Assembly: GCF_000499385.1 (NCBI RefSeq)
Contig: NW_013651790.1
Span: forward strand, 28,604 to 92,603
Direction of reading: 5' to 3'
Origin: Eimeria necatrix
Lineage: Eukaryota > Apicomplexa > Conoidasida > Eucoccidiorida > Eimeriidae
DNA: 64,000 nucleotides
The position numbers and the translations under genes were made by a program. Under the pieces are notes generated by a model. The model ran no database searches and was not told where the DNA came from. It worked only from the letters and a program-made list of their open reading frames with translations. This document shows positions 43,953 through 57,140 of this stretch, one piece after another. Numbering within the stretch: position 1 is the stretch's first letter; each line of letters opens with the position of its first letter.

Positions 43953-46900
43953 ATGGATGAAATACACGCTGTGCTGGAGCTGTTTGTCAGCTGCCGCGGC
44001 AGCGGCTGGCCACTAGTGCGCTTAGAAGCGGAACAGCAACTGCTTACACAGCACCTTTTGATGGTCAGTCAGAGCTTCCTGCACTGTGCCAGACTGCCGC
44101 TAGTTTTTGTCATCAACTTTTGAATTACTTATTGTTTGGAAATAAATCCGGAACTTGCCGCTTGAATTCTGTGTGCAGGCGGCACCCATGGAAAAAGAGG
44201 AAGTTGAGGACTTGATCAAGAAGTGTTTTGAAGCAGACAACAACGGAGAGATTAATTTTCTTAGCTTTTGGGCGGGTCAGTGCAGTATTGGCGCGAGTGG
44301 ATGGCTCGTCACAGCCTGTGTGTCTACGCAGTCTTCGGCACGCTCCGCTTAACTATCCATGCAGTCCTACCCTTTTCTTTTCAGGCATGGAGAATCTTCT
44401 TGAACTCTTGGGGATCAGAGAGCCATCTACGCATATTGACGATAAGGTTTATGGGCTGCAGGTTTTCAGGTATGACATCTCAGTAGCCATTACATTAATG
44501 CACGCATACCGAAGCGCATGTGCTTGCACCAGTGCTGCCAGGTCCGCCGTTTCTATCATCTACACCACAGCTTCCTTTCAATATGCTGGCCACCGCAGCT
44601 TGATTTTGGCTTCCTGTACAGGGATGGGTTGCTTGCTGAGGCTATGAGGAAGCAACAGGGACCGACCAACAGCGTGCTGCTTTCCAGAGACGAAGTGCTC
44701 CAAATCATCGACCAGACGAACAAGTCGGTCACCTTCCGTCATAATGAACGGCAAATGGAGAACAGGAGATGCGGTCTACTTCAGGCAGGGGAGGCATGCC
44801 CCTCTAGCCTGTTTTGGGATGAAGTGCACAAGGAGACGTCGCTCTTGGAGCCGACGTCTGTCCTATCGATTACAGAACTATCCATGATGGTTTTTGGCTT
44901 TCTGAAGAGCTATCTTCAAGAGAAATCCACAGCGATGAGGCTGCCAGATGGGGATTCTCAGGATGCTGGTCAATCTGCAACGTCCCCAGACTCTGGACGG
45001 ATTGTTCAGTCTACTTTGTCCCGAGCCAGCAGCGTAACGTCTGAGTTTCACTGTTTGCCAGTTGGGGCTTCCGCTAACATCGGCAGTGCTGGAGCCACCT
45101 ATGAAAAAGACGCGAAGGACCAGAAGCTGCGGAGCGGTAACTCAGCAGCCTCAAGGCTGGCATGTGACGGGCTCGAGGAGAACTACGGTGACGAGCCGCT
45201 ACGAGGGCAATGGCGAGGGAGTCCGAGAATGGGGCATGCACTAGGCGAACAACAAGAACGTCCCGTGAGCGGAACCTCTGCTACAAGCGCAGCATGCTCA
45301 GCTGGACCGAGACAAGACGGAGGCTCCGAACATCGCTCATTTGAAGAGCCTTCAAGATCAGCACGTGATGATATATTGGCACTCTTGAAGACCGTTGAAT
45401 CGGAAGACCCATGTAAGCTTTGCAGGGTTACAATGCAGTCATGTGCTGGTGTCTTTAAATGCTCTTATGACAAAGACAAATATCACACTATGTAATCGAA
45501 CTACGTTCGACTCTTGCCTGTTCATCTTCAGTTGACCAGCTGCGAGAACTGCTGATTTTTGCCGGGAGATCCACGGAGAGTGGGATGCTGTCTAAGAAAG
45601 AAGTACAGCACTTGCGGTACTTGAATGCAGCTGCAATTGACTGTATGGACCGAATAGCTGCCGAGCGTGACAAACGAAACGATGTATGTTCCCATGTCGC
45701 AGAAAAATCCGTCAATAAAGAAGCATTCTGTCTTGCGCATGCACCTTATAGATCTGCACACACTCGGTACTTTTGCATGCATTGGTCAACGTGTGGAGCG
45801 CCTCGTTGCCAGTCATATTTCTCGTTTGCAGAAAATGTTGCTCAGCGTCGCGTAGGACCCTCTACATGACCAAGGCATTGTGCCCCGTGCGTGTTTCAGG
45901 AGATGAATGACGCAGTGTTATCTCTTAGACGGATGAGAACAGAGAAGCAGCAGCTTGTCGAGCGCTTGGAAGGCTTTGAACATGAGCACAGCCAGTTGCG
46001 CATGCAACAGGAGCAGCATTTATGCGACCAGGAGAAACTTCATCAGCTGCAGGCGGCGCTGAGCTCTGGGCAAGTGGAGAGAGAGCGGATCGAGGCCTTG
46101 CTGCATGGTGAGTATAGCCCCTTCGTGCCCGTGTTTACGATGCCACAACAGGCTTTTGTTTGTCTCATAATGCTGACGAGCATCTGCAGTTTTCTGTGCT
46201 TACTTCTGCCAGATAAAGAGGAGAATTTGCTTTGTGTAACCCGCGAGAAGGATGCCCTCATCGACAAGCTTACCTCACAAGTAAGGAACAGTTTATGTGA
46301 CAACGCTCAATTCATGCTTCGAGCATTTTGAGCACTTGTTGTACCCTTCACTAAACAGTGCTGATACAGTGCTGATCGTTCTTCGTTGTGACCAATCGAC
46401 GCAGAGTGAGCACTTGAACCGCCTTTTGGCTGCTGCACAAAAGGAAAAAGCTGATGCTGCTGAAGAACTTCGCCAGATAAAGGAAACGCTGACGCGTGAG
46501 CTACCACATGTAACGGGTACGAATAGCCCCATGCACTGTACAGAGACTTGCAGTATACCTCGCTCCAATGCCGTGGTTCTCTGTCACAGGAGAAAAGGAA
46601 ACACTGGAAGGGCAACTCCGCTTCGCAGAAGACAGAGCCAGGGCGGCAGAAGCAGCGCGTCAGCAGCTTCAAGGCGACATAAGTGCCAGTACTTCAACCC
46701 TTCGACAGCGGATCGTGGAGCTTGAGGAAGATAAGCAAAGGCAAGAGGCTGAGGCGGAGGAGAATGACGCCTTGATACAACAGTTGCAGGGGAGGCTCGA
46801 GGAGAAAGTTCAGCAAGTGAGAAGCGGTCTGCCGAACCGTTTTCGAACATAGTAGTTATCCCCGTTGACGTTGATTTCGGTTCCCCAGTTTTTGTCGGAT

Positions 46901-49900
46901 ATCTAGCTCTTGTACATGGCTAGCGATGATGGTTTTGCAAAGATAATGATGATGCTGCTGCTCAACAGGTCACAATACTGGAGGTAAAGAACAAACAACA
47001 AGCTCGTCTGTTGCAGCAGGTCCGTGGCGTGCGTAATTGTTTGATGCAAATTCTGCAAGAATCAAGGCAAGAAGAGCCAGTAAAAGGCGCATCGTACGCC
47101 AGTGAAGTCGAAACAGCGCAGCGCGACCATGAGTTAATGAAGCTGAAGGCAGGGATGAAGGCTGCCCTGGCACATATCAAGGAGTTGGAGGCCTTTACCG
47201 ATGAGATGTAGGTCCCCTTGAGAAGCTGTGCAGCGAATAGTGACTCTCTGGTTTCCCTTGCTAGGTGGCTCTCCCGATCTGGTTTCGACTTTATGGCTTC
47301 AGGAGAAAACAGCACAGACGTGGTGTTCATCCGCGCTATGAACTAGCTGCAACCTCAGGCGAGTCTTCTGCACGTTCTTCACAAAAGAAGCAAGTGGATC
47401 ACTTAGTCGGTGCGTCTTGGAGAGCTCTACCAACTCTTGGAGACGAACTGGAGATGTCACAGGCGCCCTCTGCTTCGGACAGTAGCAGGGATGGCTCTGG
47501 CTCTGCCATTCAAAAGCAGTCTAACAGGCCAAGTGAAGGCAGACAAGTTAGTGAAAAAAGTGCCTTTTCTTTTCCGAGGGGAAACGAGCTTACTAAAGAA
47601 ACTACTAGCGAAGGACCTGAAACGTCAAGACGACGTCAGAGTGAAAGTGCTGCCACAATCAGTAACGAGATGGACCTCAAAGCACCTTTGACTGAAGCGG
47701 TCGCTACCAGGGAGCAATCGGCTACAGGGGCGAATCAAATAGCTCCCTCTAGCGGAGTGGTTAACCCCGTTGCTCCCGCTGTGCTGCGGCCCCGCGACTC
47801 ACCACCAGGAGCTGCTGTAAGTGACACTGAACTGCTGTTCGTCAGGTGGGTAAGCTCAAAGTGGAAAGCAATTCTTTGCTTGAGTTCTTTACTTGTGTTC
47901 ACTCCTGCTGGATGTTTCAGGGAGCTGAATACCCTTATGCTGCAGTACGCTCTGAGCCTTCGACAACAGATGCTGTTTCCAAGGAACCAACCTCTTCCGC
48001 AAGCCTTTTAGAAGCTGAAGATATTTTCGGTGAGGAAGGAGATTTTTTCCCCCAGGGATGCTTGCTTGCAACGAGAGAGACCTGTGTCCGAACCAGTATG
48101 ACTTTGACTAACTAGTGATTGACAGATGAGTGATTTTTTTGGGGGTCTAGCTATCTATTTTGGAGTGAACTGGCTCACTATGCTATGCGTGCTTTCAGAT
48201 CCGCTCGATTTGCTCAAATTTGAAGATTCGGTGGAAGAAGAGGGCGAAGAGGAGTACGCGCACAATTGTTTTTAGCATAAGAGTCGTTATCTTTGTTTAC
48301 CTTTACCGAACAAGACATAGGGAGCACTGCTTCTAGCATGGTTATCTTGCATATTTTGCGTTTCAGGCCTATCTGGAAAGGCAGCCCAATGCGCTCGTCA
48401 CATGAATTCGGAAGCAAACATCAGCATTACAAGAAGGGTGCATCAGCGCCGGTTCCTCACTTGTCTGCAAAGGCACTAGTAGCGTCTGAATCTCCTGAAG
48501 CACCACGAAGTAGTGGCTCTGCCAAGCCACTCTCTGGGCATTCAGGCAGCACTGGTGGACTCCATCCACCTCTCGAGGGAAGGCGATGTAGATCACGAGT
48601 ATCAGGCAGCAGCGTTTCTAATGAACATCAACGTTCTAGTACATCATCTTCACTGATATCTTCTTCACCGAAAGTAGGACCTGCTCTTGGTGATCCAGTG
48701 AGAAGCTCTCTTCGTGATGGAATTATTTCAGGTCACGCTTTGGCTTCTGCCAGCTCTGACAGAAATCTTCTGATGCTAGGCGCTGCAGGAGAAGCAAAGG
48801 GGTCTCCCATTGTATCGGTTGGCCGGAAGATTGGAAACAGGTCTCACCAAACAAGGGATGATCTGGCTACGAAGGCTCTGGATGCAAGCACTTTAAGCGG
48901 CATGTTCAGCATGTTAGGAGCCTGCGCAGCATTACCTGGAGCCGCAGCCCGTCGTGCAGATGCCCAGAAAAACGTTGATGACGACACTTCTGGAAATACC
49001 CGTAATGCAGGAGAGGCAGATAGCCCAAAGGCTAAGCACAAACAATCTAAAAAGCTCTCTGCAGCAGTAGCAGCTGCAGTCTCTATGAAGGACCCAAGCG
49101 AATTTAGACCTCTAAGGCGCGGCAGTCAGGGTAGTTCGCACCTCGGGGAACAGTTTGAGGGAGGGTCTTTTAGCCCTCCCGCTTGTCTCAGCAGGAGCAG
49201 AGGTTCCGAGTCTAGCGAAAAAACAGATTCTGCGGCATTCAGGAGCAAGATCGGATCGCCTGCGTCCATCCGGGCAGATCATACGCCGTCACCTGAAAGA
49301 CGAGACCCTTCGCCGCGTCCAGAGCACATGAGAGCTCGACGCACAGTTTCATTGGGAGTAACGGAGCCGCCTGCTAGACACAAGGTTGCGGCTCTTCAAG
49401 GAGATGATGGGGCTGATCAACACGGCGAGCCTTCTTCCAAAACTCATGAGGAAATCCTAGAGGACTCTGCGGGGACGCTTAGAAAAAGGGAAGATTCAGG
49501 AGTCACGCTTAGAGCCGCACGCTTGCCTGAGGAGCGCTACACCTGTGAAGCAGAGTGCAAAGCTGTCTTAGAAGCTGAGAATTTAACGTCGCCGCTCCGC
49601 AAGAACGATGAAGGTTCAAAGGGCAAAGTAGACGCTCCTGAAACATGCCGAAGCAGAGAAAATGTAAATCCCCGTCGTAGCCCACGGAGCCGCAGTAGCA
49701 GCGCAGAGCCACCTTTCTCGAAGGTACCCTCTTCCCAAGGAAACACCAGAAGCCACAAGCCACATCAGCCCAATGAGACACATGAAACAAGAAAATCAAG
49801 TGACGCTGAACAACGGCATGGGCAGGATAGAATTTCTAGGACTTCCCACCATGGAGACACTGAAGCTGAAGCACCACCCCGGGCGATGGGCCAACAAAGC

Positions 49901-52477
49901 CAAATACTAACCGAACAATTAACTTTGCAGGACAGATCTACAAAAGATAGAAGAATTGAATCGTGCAGAAGCAGCAGTAAAGAAGAACTCAGAACAGATG
50001 ATCAGCAGAGGTCTAAGCAGCATCTTCAGAGTGGAGTACAACAGGAATGCACCAAAACGCAGGATGAACAGACGGCGTCTGCAGCGGCTCTGCTTGCTGC
50101 CGCTGCAGGCGTTGTCGATGCCTCTCTTCAGCAGCAACAGCAGATGATACAGCGCCAGCGGGAACACCACGAAGATCTCCAGAGGGCGCAGCAGCGGCGG
50201 ATCGACATGCTGCAAGAACAGCTCGAAACTCTTCAAAAGACCAGAGAAGAGCAACGAGAATCTGGAGAGCAACAGCAAAGGAAACTCATTGAAACGCTGC
50301 AAACAAAGCTGGAGGAGCTGCAAAGGCGACAGGAGCAGCGGGAACAGGATCTGCAAGAAGCTCAACGCAGGTTGCTCCAACAAGAGCTGGAAGTGCAGCT
50401 GAAGCAGAAATTGGAAGAACTGAGGTGTTCTTCTGAGAGACAAATTGTAGATACTGCGGGAACGTGTTCTGTACGGAATGATCTTCGAGGCCAGCGTTCA
50501 CATCGACACGAGCCGGAGTTTCGGACACAAAGGCTCAGTTGCGAGCAACGAGGCAAATCCTGTGAAACTGTGACAAATGAGGGAAGCCTGCGTCTGCCAG
50601 CTCAGCGAGACAACGGCTGGAAGCGAACGTCCGATGCCCACCCGCATACGTCATCTGGAAATTTCACGGGTTCAATTGCTAGTCATAGTGACCAGCTGCT
50701 GCCAAGGGGAAAGTCTGATGACAACACTTTGGCGTGTCACTGTGGCAAATTGGAGCATTTTGGAGGTTTTGGAGGAATGCATGCCTGCAGTTCAAACGCA
50801 CAGGCTCTGGAACAGCACGCCTTCAACGCTTCAAGCAGGGGCGTGTGCGTTCCTGATGATGGGTCCAGCGGCTCTGAAGAGACGTCCAGTTGTGCTAGCA
50901 GCAGTCTTATGGGCAGCCAGTGCAGCTTGCCGCTTCATAGCTGTGTAGTCGAAGATGCGACCACAACCACCAGCAGCTCATTCATCAGCCATTCTGAGAA
51001 GCCAGGAGCCTCCCCTTCCATGCCGTCTCAGCGTGGTTCATACCTAGGTACCGACGGGTCATTCGAAAGGCAAATCAACGCTCTTGCAGGCAATCGTCTC
51101 GCATATCAGGGGGCAGGGCTGCAGGGAAGGGAGAGTGTTTTACATAGGCATACGCGTCTGCGACCTCAGCCATCGGAATCGATTTCTGCTTCTCCCCAGA
51201 GTATGCAGGCCAGCCCGGGGCCCCCGGATTCTATCTTGTCTTCATGTGTAGTGCAACGCATCAACAGCTCGGCCGGGTCCTTGTGGAGCCCCAAAGCATC
51301 CAAAAGTCAAGCAACAGGCATTGGGGATCGTGCACCTCGTTGCGCTGCCACTAACGCAGCCCCGTCGCTTGCAGATTCAGTCTCCAACTTCAATTGTGGG
51401 AGTATGACTCCATCTGCAGGTCGCCAGGAGTTTCTGCTCCAGGGAGAGCGTCGCTACAGCTCTGGCGGTTTGCGCTATCCGTCTGACCAGGAGCAGCTAC
51501 TTCGGGACAATGGAGCAGGCCTAAATAGGCCACAGCTGTCTGCGCACCATCCCGTCTCACGAGCTGAAAGAGCATTTGCACTGCAGCAGACACCAATTGA
51601 CAGTGCCCGTTTCCTGGGCGGTAGCCGCACGGGCGAGAAGTGCCAGACCCTCTCTGACATCTCTCGGCATCAGCAAGGTACTTTATTAGCTCGAGATTCC
51701 CACTTGCCTGCCCCGCCGGCATCTGCACGGTCTCTTGCTTCCACGTCGTCTGCCGTATTGCCTGCCCAGAGGTCGTTATTAGCTCATGCAACCAAGCTTC
51801 CACCTTACTCGAGAGATCATAGCAAGTGTTCTCTTGCGTCGTCGGACTTTTTGGGAGTTAGTTCTGCGCGCAGTAGTACAGGCCGTCGACACGGGGATCC
51901 CCGCAGCTCGCAAAACTCTGATGCGAAACGGTCTAGACACAGCAAGAGCGGCGAAACCCAGATGCCGTGTTCTCCAGGTCGTCCAAGGAGCGAATCGGGG
52001 GCTAGAACCACTAGATCTCTAAATACTGGGCACGAGTCATTGCTTTATGGCCCTAGGCGAACAGTCAACCCTTTGCTGAGCAAGCAACAGTGCTCAACGG
52101 CATCTGAATACCGTTCACCTAGACAACGGGAAAATTTGGCGTTCAGCACAGCTGGAACGGATGTCCCCGGATGCGGACATAAGGAATCAGCAACACGGCT
52201 AGATGGCAGCGGAGCGGCTGCTGTGTCCTATCGCCGAACGTCAACCAGCGCAACAGCACCAGATGCAGATTTATCACGTTATTCTTCCCGTCATCGCCAG
52301 AAAATGCGTCATGGGACCAACAGGGAAGATAGACCGGATGAAAAGCGGGGGCGCGAAGAAGATAAAAAATCTGAGATCTCCACAGGTGGAAATCCACACA
52401 GCGCAGCCCCGCTGTCTGTGGGCTGGTCCGGATTCAACGGTAGCTTTATGAGCCAGGTGCAAAAGTGGATCAGCTAG
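43953..52477 (+). CDS. Giant EF-hand-like, coiled-coil and disordered protein, unknown function
   Basis: About 14 exons can be joined in phase into one frame of roughly 2,300 residues. N-terminus: MDEIHAVLELFVSCRGSGWP, then an EF-hand-like helix-loop-helix (EVEDLIKKCFEADNNGEINF, FLSFWAGMENLLELLG; the loop has D-N-N-G-E at the usual positions). A second helical segment has LLSRDEVLQIIDQTN. From about residue 360 a long coiled coil runs over the exons at 45533-47208 (RELLIFAGR, LSLRRMRTEKQQLVERLEG, RARAAEAARQQLQGD). An exon from 47303 (RKQHRRGVHPRYELAATSGE) starts a Ser/Arg/Glu-rich tail that ends in one 4.1-kb exon (48367-52477). That exon contains a Gln/Glu-rich coiled coil near 50,100-50,440 (QRRIDMLQEQLETLQKTREE). 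The architecture suggests a cytoskeletal or centrosome-type scaffold, but this is inference. I do not recognise an orthologue. Confidence 0.75.
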
Positions 52478-53174
52478 TTAAAAGAACTGTTTTGATTTTG
52501 TTGACCGTTGCTCTCGTTTCTTCTGCTTCCCCGGCCTCAGGCGAGGCTTCAACTGAGGCCCAACTGAGGCGGCGCTCACAGTTTACAATTCAGTCTGTCG
52601 AGTCACTTTAATTGCCGAAGTGCTGTGGTGAGGGCGAGATGCTGAACCCGGCAAACACTGATTGTCAGCAGTGATACTTTGTTTGGTTTATTCAGCACTA
52701 TTTGTCTTCGACTACCAGAGTTGGTCTCTTCGTCCACAAAGAAGCATGCCACCATCCCATCTGTAGCCGTTAGTAGGCATGTTTAGCGGATTTCAGTGAG
52801 AAAGTTACTAGGAAATTGTAGCTCTTGTTAAAAGATGCTTTCAACGGCTTTGCCTTTCGTAACGCGGCTAAGGAATTGCCGTCCCGTTGACTAAAGTTCA
52901 GAGTATCCTTGAGACCGCAAGGCAATGGTGGTGGTGGAGTACTGGGCTCCAAAAAGTAAGGTGACCTATTGTTTGGTACGTACATTGATCGCTGGCCACG
53001 ACCTCAGTCAGACTTGTTCAATCAGAGGACAACTTAAAAGAACATTCTGAGCATGTTAGGATTACTTAAAAGACAAAAATAAATTTAGACGATATAATTC
53101 CTAGAAGCTGAACTTACACCAAACGGAAATCCAGGCAAAAAATATGAATTAATCACAAATACCCACTGTTTTAA
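52478..53174. other. Convergent intergenic region
   Basis: The stops of the giant coiled-coil gene (+) and MNS1 (-) face each other. A short frame at 52770-52985 has no domain signature, and I see no gene. Confidence 0.6.
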
Positions 53175-55724
53175 TCAAGTGAATGCCTCGGTGGTTTCCG
53201 CAAGGGGCAACGTTCGAAGTGTTCTAGGAAGTGACGCCACAGAATCCAGGTGAATAGTGGCACTCTGCTGTTTCGCGCTTCTAACAATGTTTTGCTCTCG
53301 TTTGTCTTGCAGCGTATACTTCGGCAAGAAATCCGCAAGCTCTGCGTTTTCGCACAGTAGTCGTTCCCTCTCTTGTTGAATTACTGCCTGCTTTTCGGCC
53401 TCTAGTTCAAGATATTTGCGATATTCCTCTTTATCCCTTTCCCGTTCTTCTGCAAGCCGGTGACGACGCTCTTGTATAATTGCCTCTACCTGAAATATCA
53501 CGACAGTATTCAGCAAGTCTCGACTATACGTGTCTCTGACGAGCGACAGCTTGCTGACAGCAGCTAAAGAGACATCCAAAGGGACCAATAATTATCACCT
53601 GTCTGTTGTGCTCCAAGATAGCGAGCTTGCGTCTTTGCTGGGTCATCTGCTCAATTCTGGCTTCCCTGGCGAACTTCGCTTGCAGCTCTCGCCTGAACTG
53701 TCCCTCTTCAGCCAACAGTGCTTGTCTCCTCCGTTCTTTCTCCTGCATTTGCTCCTTGAATGCAGCAGCGAGCGCAGCTCTTTCCTCTAGTCTGAAGCGA
53801 CAGAGAAAAAATGCACTGCTCTTTCCAGTCGCTAGACAGTTATTCATGGCTGCTCACCAAAAAATTCGTTATTCAAGAAATTCGCAGACTGCGGCGGATA
53901 CGACGGCTCCCCGCTGGAACTGTTTTTTCCTACCTCTTCTGCTTTTGAGCCTCTTCCTTTCGTCTTTCTTGTTCTTCACGCTCGTATTCATAAAGCTCGG
54001 CCATCAGCTGTGCATAATCCGTTTCTTCTTTCTGCCTTTGTAGTTGTTGTTGCAACAGCTCGTTTAGCACTCTTGCCTTTTCCTTCCTGATCATCTCTTT
54101 CTCCCGCGCTGTGTCTTCTGCGCGTTTACGCTGCATTTCGAGGTATGCCTAGACGTACGAAAGGTAAGGCGCACCAGATATTTTGCCGTTCAACCCCTGA
54201 GTGGCAACCAGGTTGAGTCCTGCTTAACTGCAGCTGCGTCACTAGTTTCGATCTGAAACATGAAAGCTTGCTACCTTAATTTCATTATCTTCTTTAATCT
54301 TTTCTTCAAGCAACTGCTGTTTTTGCCGTTGCCTTTCTTTCATTGCTTCCTCGATCATATGTGCATGGAGGCGACGGCGTTCAATGTACTGCCGCTTTTC
54401 ACTTTCCATTTCTTCAAGCAGCCTTGCAACGACTGCGCCGACCTGGAGGTAGTAAAAAAAGCGATTATGGGGCGAAATTTTCAAAGCAACCTCCCATTTC
54501 CGTGTCAATGACCAATGCATCAAAAACGTCTTGCAAGACGGACGGAACGGGGACTACTCAGCTTCGCATCAAGCCGACCTGCTCCTTTTCGCGGGTGTAT
54601 TTCTCCACAGTTTCCTCTTGTTTGGCGCGCTGCCTGGCTTCGATCTGCGCTACTAGATCTAGTCCTACTCGCTTCATTTGCATGCTGCGTTCGAGCTCCA
54701 GCCGCCGGGCATTTTCACACTCTGCCAGTCTTTGTTCTTCCATAGCTAAATCAAGCCGTGCGTCCGCTAGCGCAGCATCAACTCTGCAACATAAACCTAA
54801 AGTAGATTCTGAAGAACGGAGATGACACTCTCAAGCATAGAAAAACAACCGGGGGATAGTGTGAACTGAGGAATGCACTATCACAATGCCAATGAGTTCT
54901 AGGCTTAAATAAGAATATCAAGCAGCTACTGTTGATGGATCACAGTTCCGTGACTTCCAATGACGCAGGAATAAGCAGGCGGAGAGACCCGGAAACAACA
55001 ACATATTTGAAAACTGTTTCATCAAAAATATTTCCAGAAAGCGCAATCAAAGTCAGCTGCCGCAAAGGTTCTTTCATTTGTTAATCAATCGATAAAAGTT
55101 TGCTGAGATGCGTTTGCGCATGAGCTCAGTAGCCAATCCACAGCCACGTGGTTGGAATAACTTGCGCTGCAGACCTTTGGAATCAAATCTATCTGTGCCA
55201 AAGTCAGAATGCGCAGTGGGAGCCCTCTGTGCAAGAAGTTCGTGTTTCAAAACAGACTGTTCAGACTTCTTCTGATATGCTTAGCCAGCTTACTCCCTAA
55301 ATTGTCGCTCGAGGAGTTGAGCAGCTCTTTCACGATTCACCCGTGCTGTTGTTAGCTGCTCCTTGAGCTTGCGTATCTCTTCACTCTCTAAGCATATTTT
55401 CTGCCTCTCAAGGTCGATTGCTTCTTTTTGTTGGAGCTGCCGTTCTAGTGTATCTGTAATTCTTTGCTGTAACTCTTCCCCCTTCAATTTTTGCTGCTTT
55501 TGCTGCTCCTCAACTGTGAGCTCTAACTCTGTTGCAAATCCCTTGAGTTCAGCCGTCTCTAAGTTTTGACGCCTTAAGGCTTCTACCCTTGCGTCGCAAC
55601 GAGACTGGTTGAGTGCTTGTATCCTCGCGGCCTCAAGCTCTGCAAGGACCTTGTCACGCTCTTCCTGCACGCGACTTCGTTCTATGAGTCGCTCTATTGC
55701 GGGACGATTTGAAGACTTCCCCAT
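53175..55724 (-). CDS. MNS1: MNS1, axonemal doublet inner protein (TPH domain)
   Basis: MNS1 is a long helical protein on the inside of axonemal doublet microtubules, needed for motile flagella. Exons (minus): about 55724-55295, 54783-54579, 54442-54275, 54148 to about 53935, about 53791-53597, and about 53490-53175, joined in matching phases where checked (for example ttt agg ga|gtaagc then a|gtt gat). The product is about 510 residues and almost entirely charged coiled coil, the usual length for the family. The diagnostic block near the C-terminus, KFAREARIEQMTQQRRKLA followed by LEHNRQVEAIIQERR, matches the MNS1 core, and the end (VIQQERERLLCEN then LADFLPK) matches its closing ERxxLLxEHAxxLLxYLPK pattern. 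In Eimeria the only flagellated stage is the microgamete, so male-stage expression is expected. Confidence 0.9.
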
Positions 55725-57140
55725 TGTGAAACAAACCTGAAATCATCCGATCCTTAATGCTCCCTACTTATAATTATGGAAACGCCACCTGCTCACAGGC
55801 TTTGGTGAACCGCACGGCAGCTTTGCTTTGCCTAGCTGAAGAACCGGTCAGCCAAACCTTGTGTTGCAAGTATGCGAGACAAGAACCGGTGTTCCTTGCT
55901 GCTAAGTGGTGAAAAATAAACTAAGATGCAGAATGCTTGATGCGGCTAAAGCGTAAAATCTCAGAAGCATCGGTTTGGTACAAGCCTTCTGGTGATGGCA
56001 TTTAGCAGTAGATGCTTCAAGCACTAGCCTATCACGAACATCACATGACGGTTTCAGCAGAAAAACGTTCTATTGTATCTAGTCAGAAGTCTTAGCTTAT
56101 CATGAGGTACTATTCTGGGCAATTACTCGCTCACACATAATGGCTTCGTTGCGAGGCGAAGATGCTCGCTGCTGTAGATGCGCGTAAGCGGCCCCGTTCT
56201 TGGGAAGTGTTCGAGCCGCTATCCGCACAAAATCATACAAGTGATGCGCTTCTTGTAATAGTAAAAACCATTAAAGAATTTTAAACGCGATTTGTTTTAT
56301 ACCCCAAATCTGGGCTTGTGCAGCTTCCCGCAGTGGCCCCGCAAACGGAGGTCACTTGATACCGTTACTGTGGGGACAAGCCATAGCATAATTCACATCC
56401 TGGTATGAAGCCCAACGTGCCATAAGCGTACACTTCATGCAAATGCTAACAATATCAACTTTCACACCTACCGGGGGGTCAGCTAGCTCTTCCGTCTCCG
56501 CTCTTCGCGTCAAGCGATGCCATCCGCCCAACTCTTTGTGCAAACTCGAGCCTTTCCCACCTCTAAATTCGCCCCGGGTCAATTTTGAGTACAATAATCA
56601 ATACACTTCCCGCAAATATGCACAGATGGCTTGAAATAGCAAGCATCATAGAAGCCCTGCAGAGTGACATGGTTTACACCGCCGAGCACCAGCCTAGTGG
56701 TGAGCTCCACTATCGGTGACTGTTGTGGCATGCTATTTGAGTGCATTTCAATTGTTCCGTGATCGTATAATACACCACAGCGAATGACGCAATGCACTCA
56801 CGCAGTCACCCAGCCCTGCCCACACGCCCACCGTGCAAGACACGACAATCCCTGCTGGTGTTGAGACGCCGCAGGTGAACCTATGGAGATGGTAAGTGAC
56901 TACTTTGAAAGTACAACGCAATCAGTTCACATGGGACTGCCGTACCAACTATCCCGCCCCATACGGGCAAGCTTATCTTGCGGTCGCTCACGGGTGTATA
57001 CACGGCTAATTTGCCTAGTTGCTTGAATAACACTAGTCCCAAATAGCCGCGCTCACGGTATGTTATGCCCTTAATACCGTTTCGTTTCTAAAATGGGAAA
57101 GTCGCAAGTTCATTAGCAACAAAAGCCGTATGACAGTTTT
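55725..57140. other. Intergenic region, no supported gene
   Basis: About 1.4 kb upstream of MNS1 and downstream of the RTR1-like gene, both on the minus strand. Frames are short and lack signatures. The MNS1 promoter should lie in the left part. Confidence 0.6.

Noticed and set aside
50286..50528. Minus-strand frames opposite the 4.1-kb exon
   Set aside because: They mirror the Gln/Glu-rich coiled coil of the plus-strand gene and have no independent signature.
56860..56900. Small similarity to the conserved 3' end of small-subunit rRNA (AGGTGAACCT)
   Set aside because: Only about ten bases match and nothing around it looks like rRNA.
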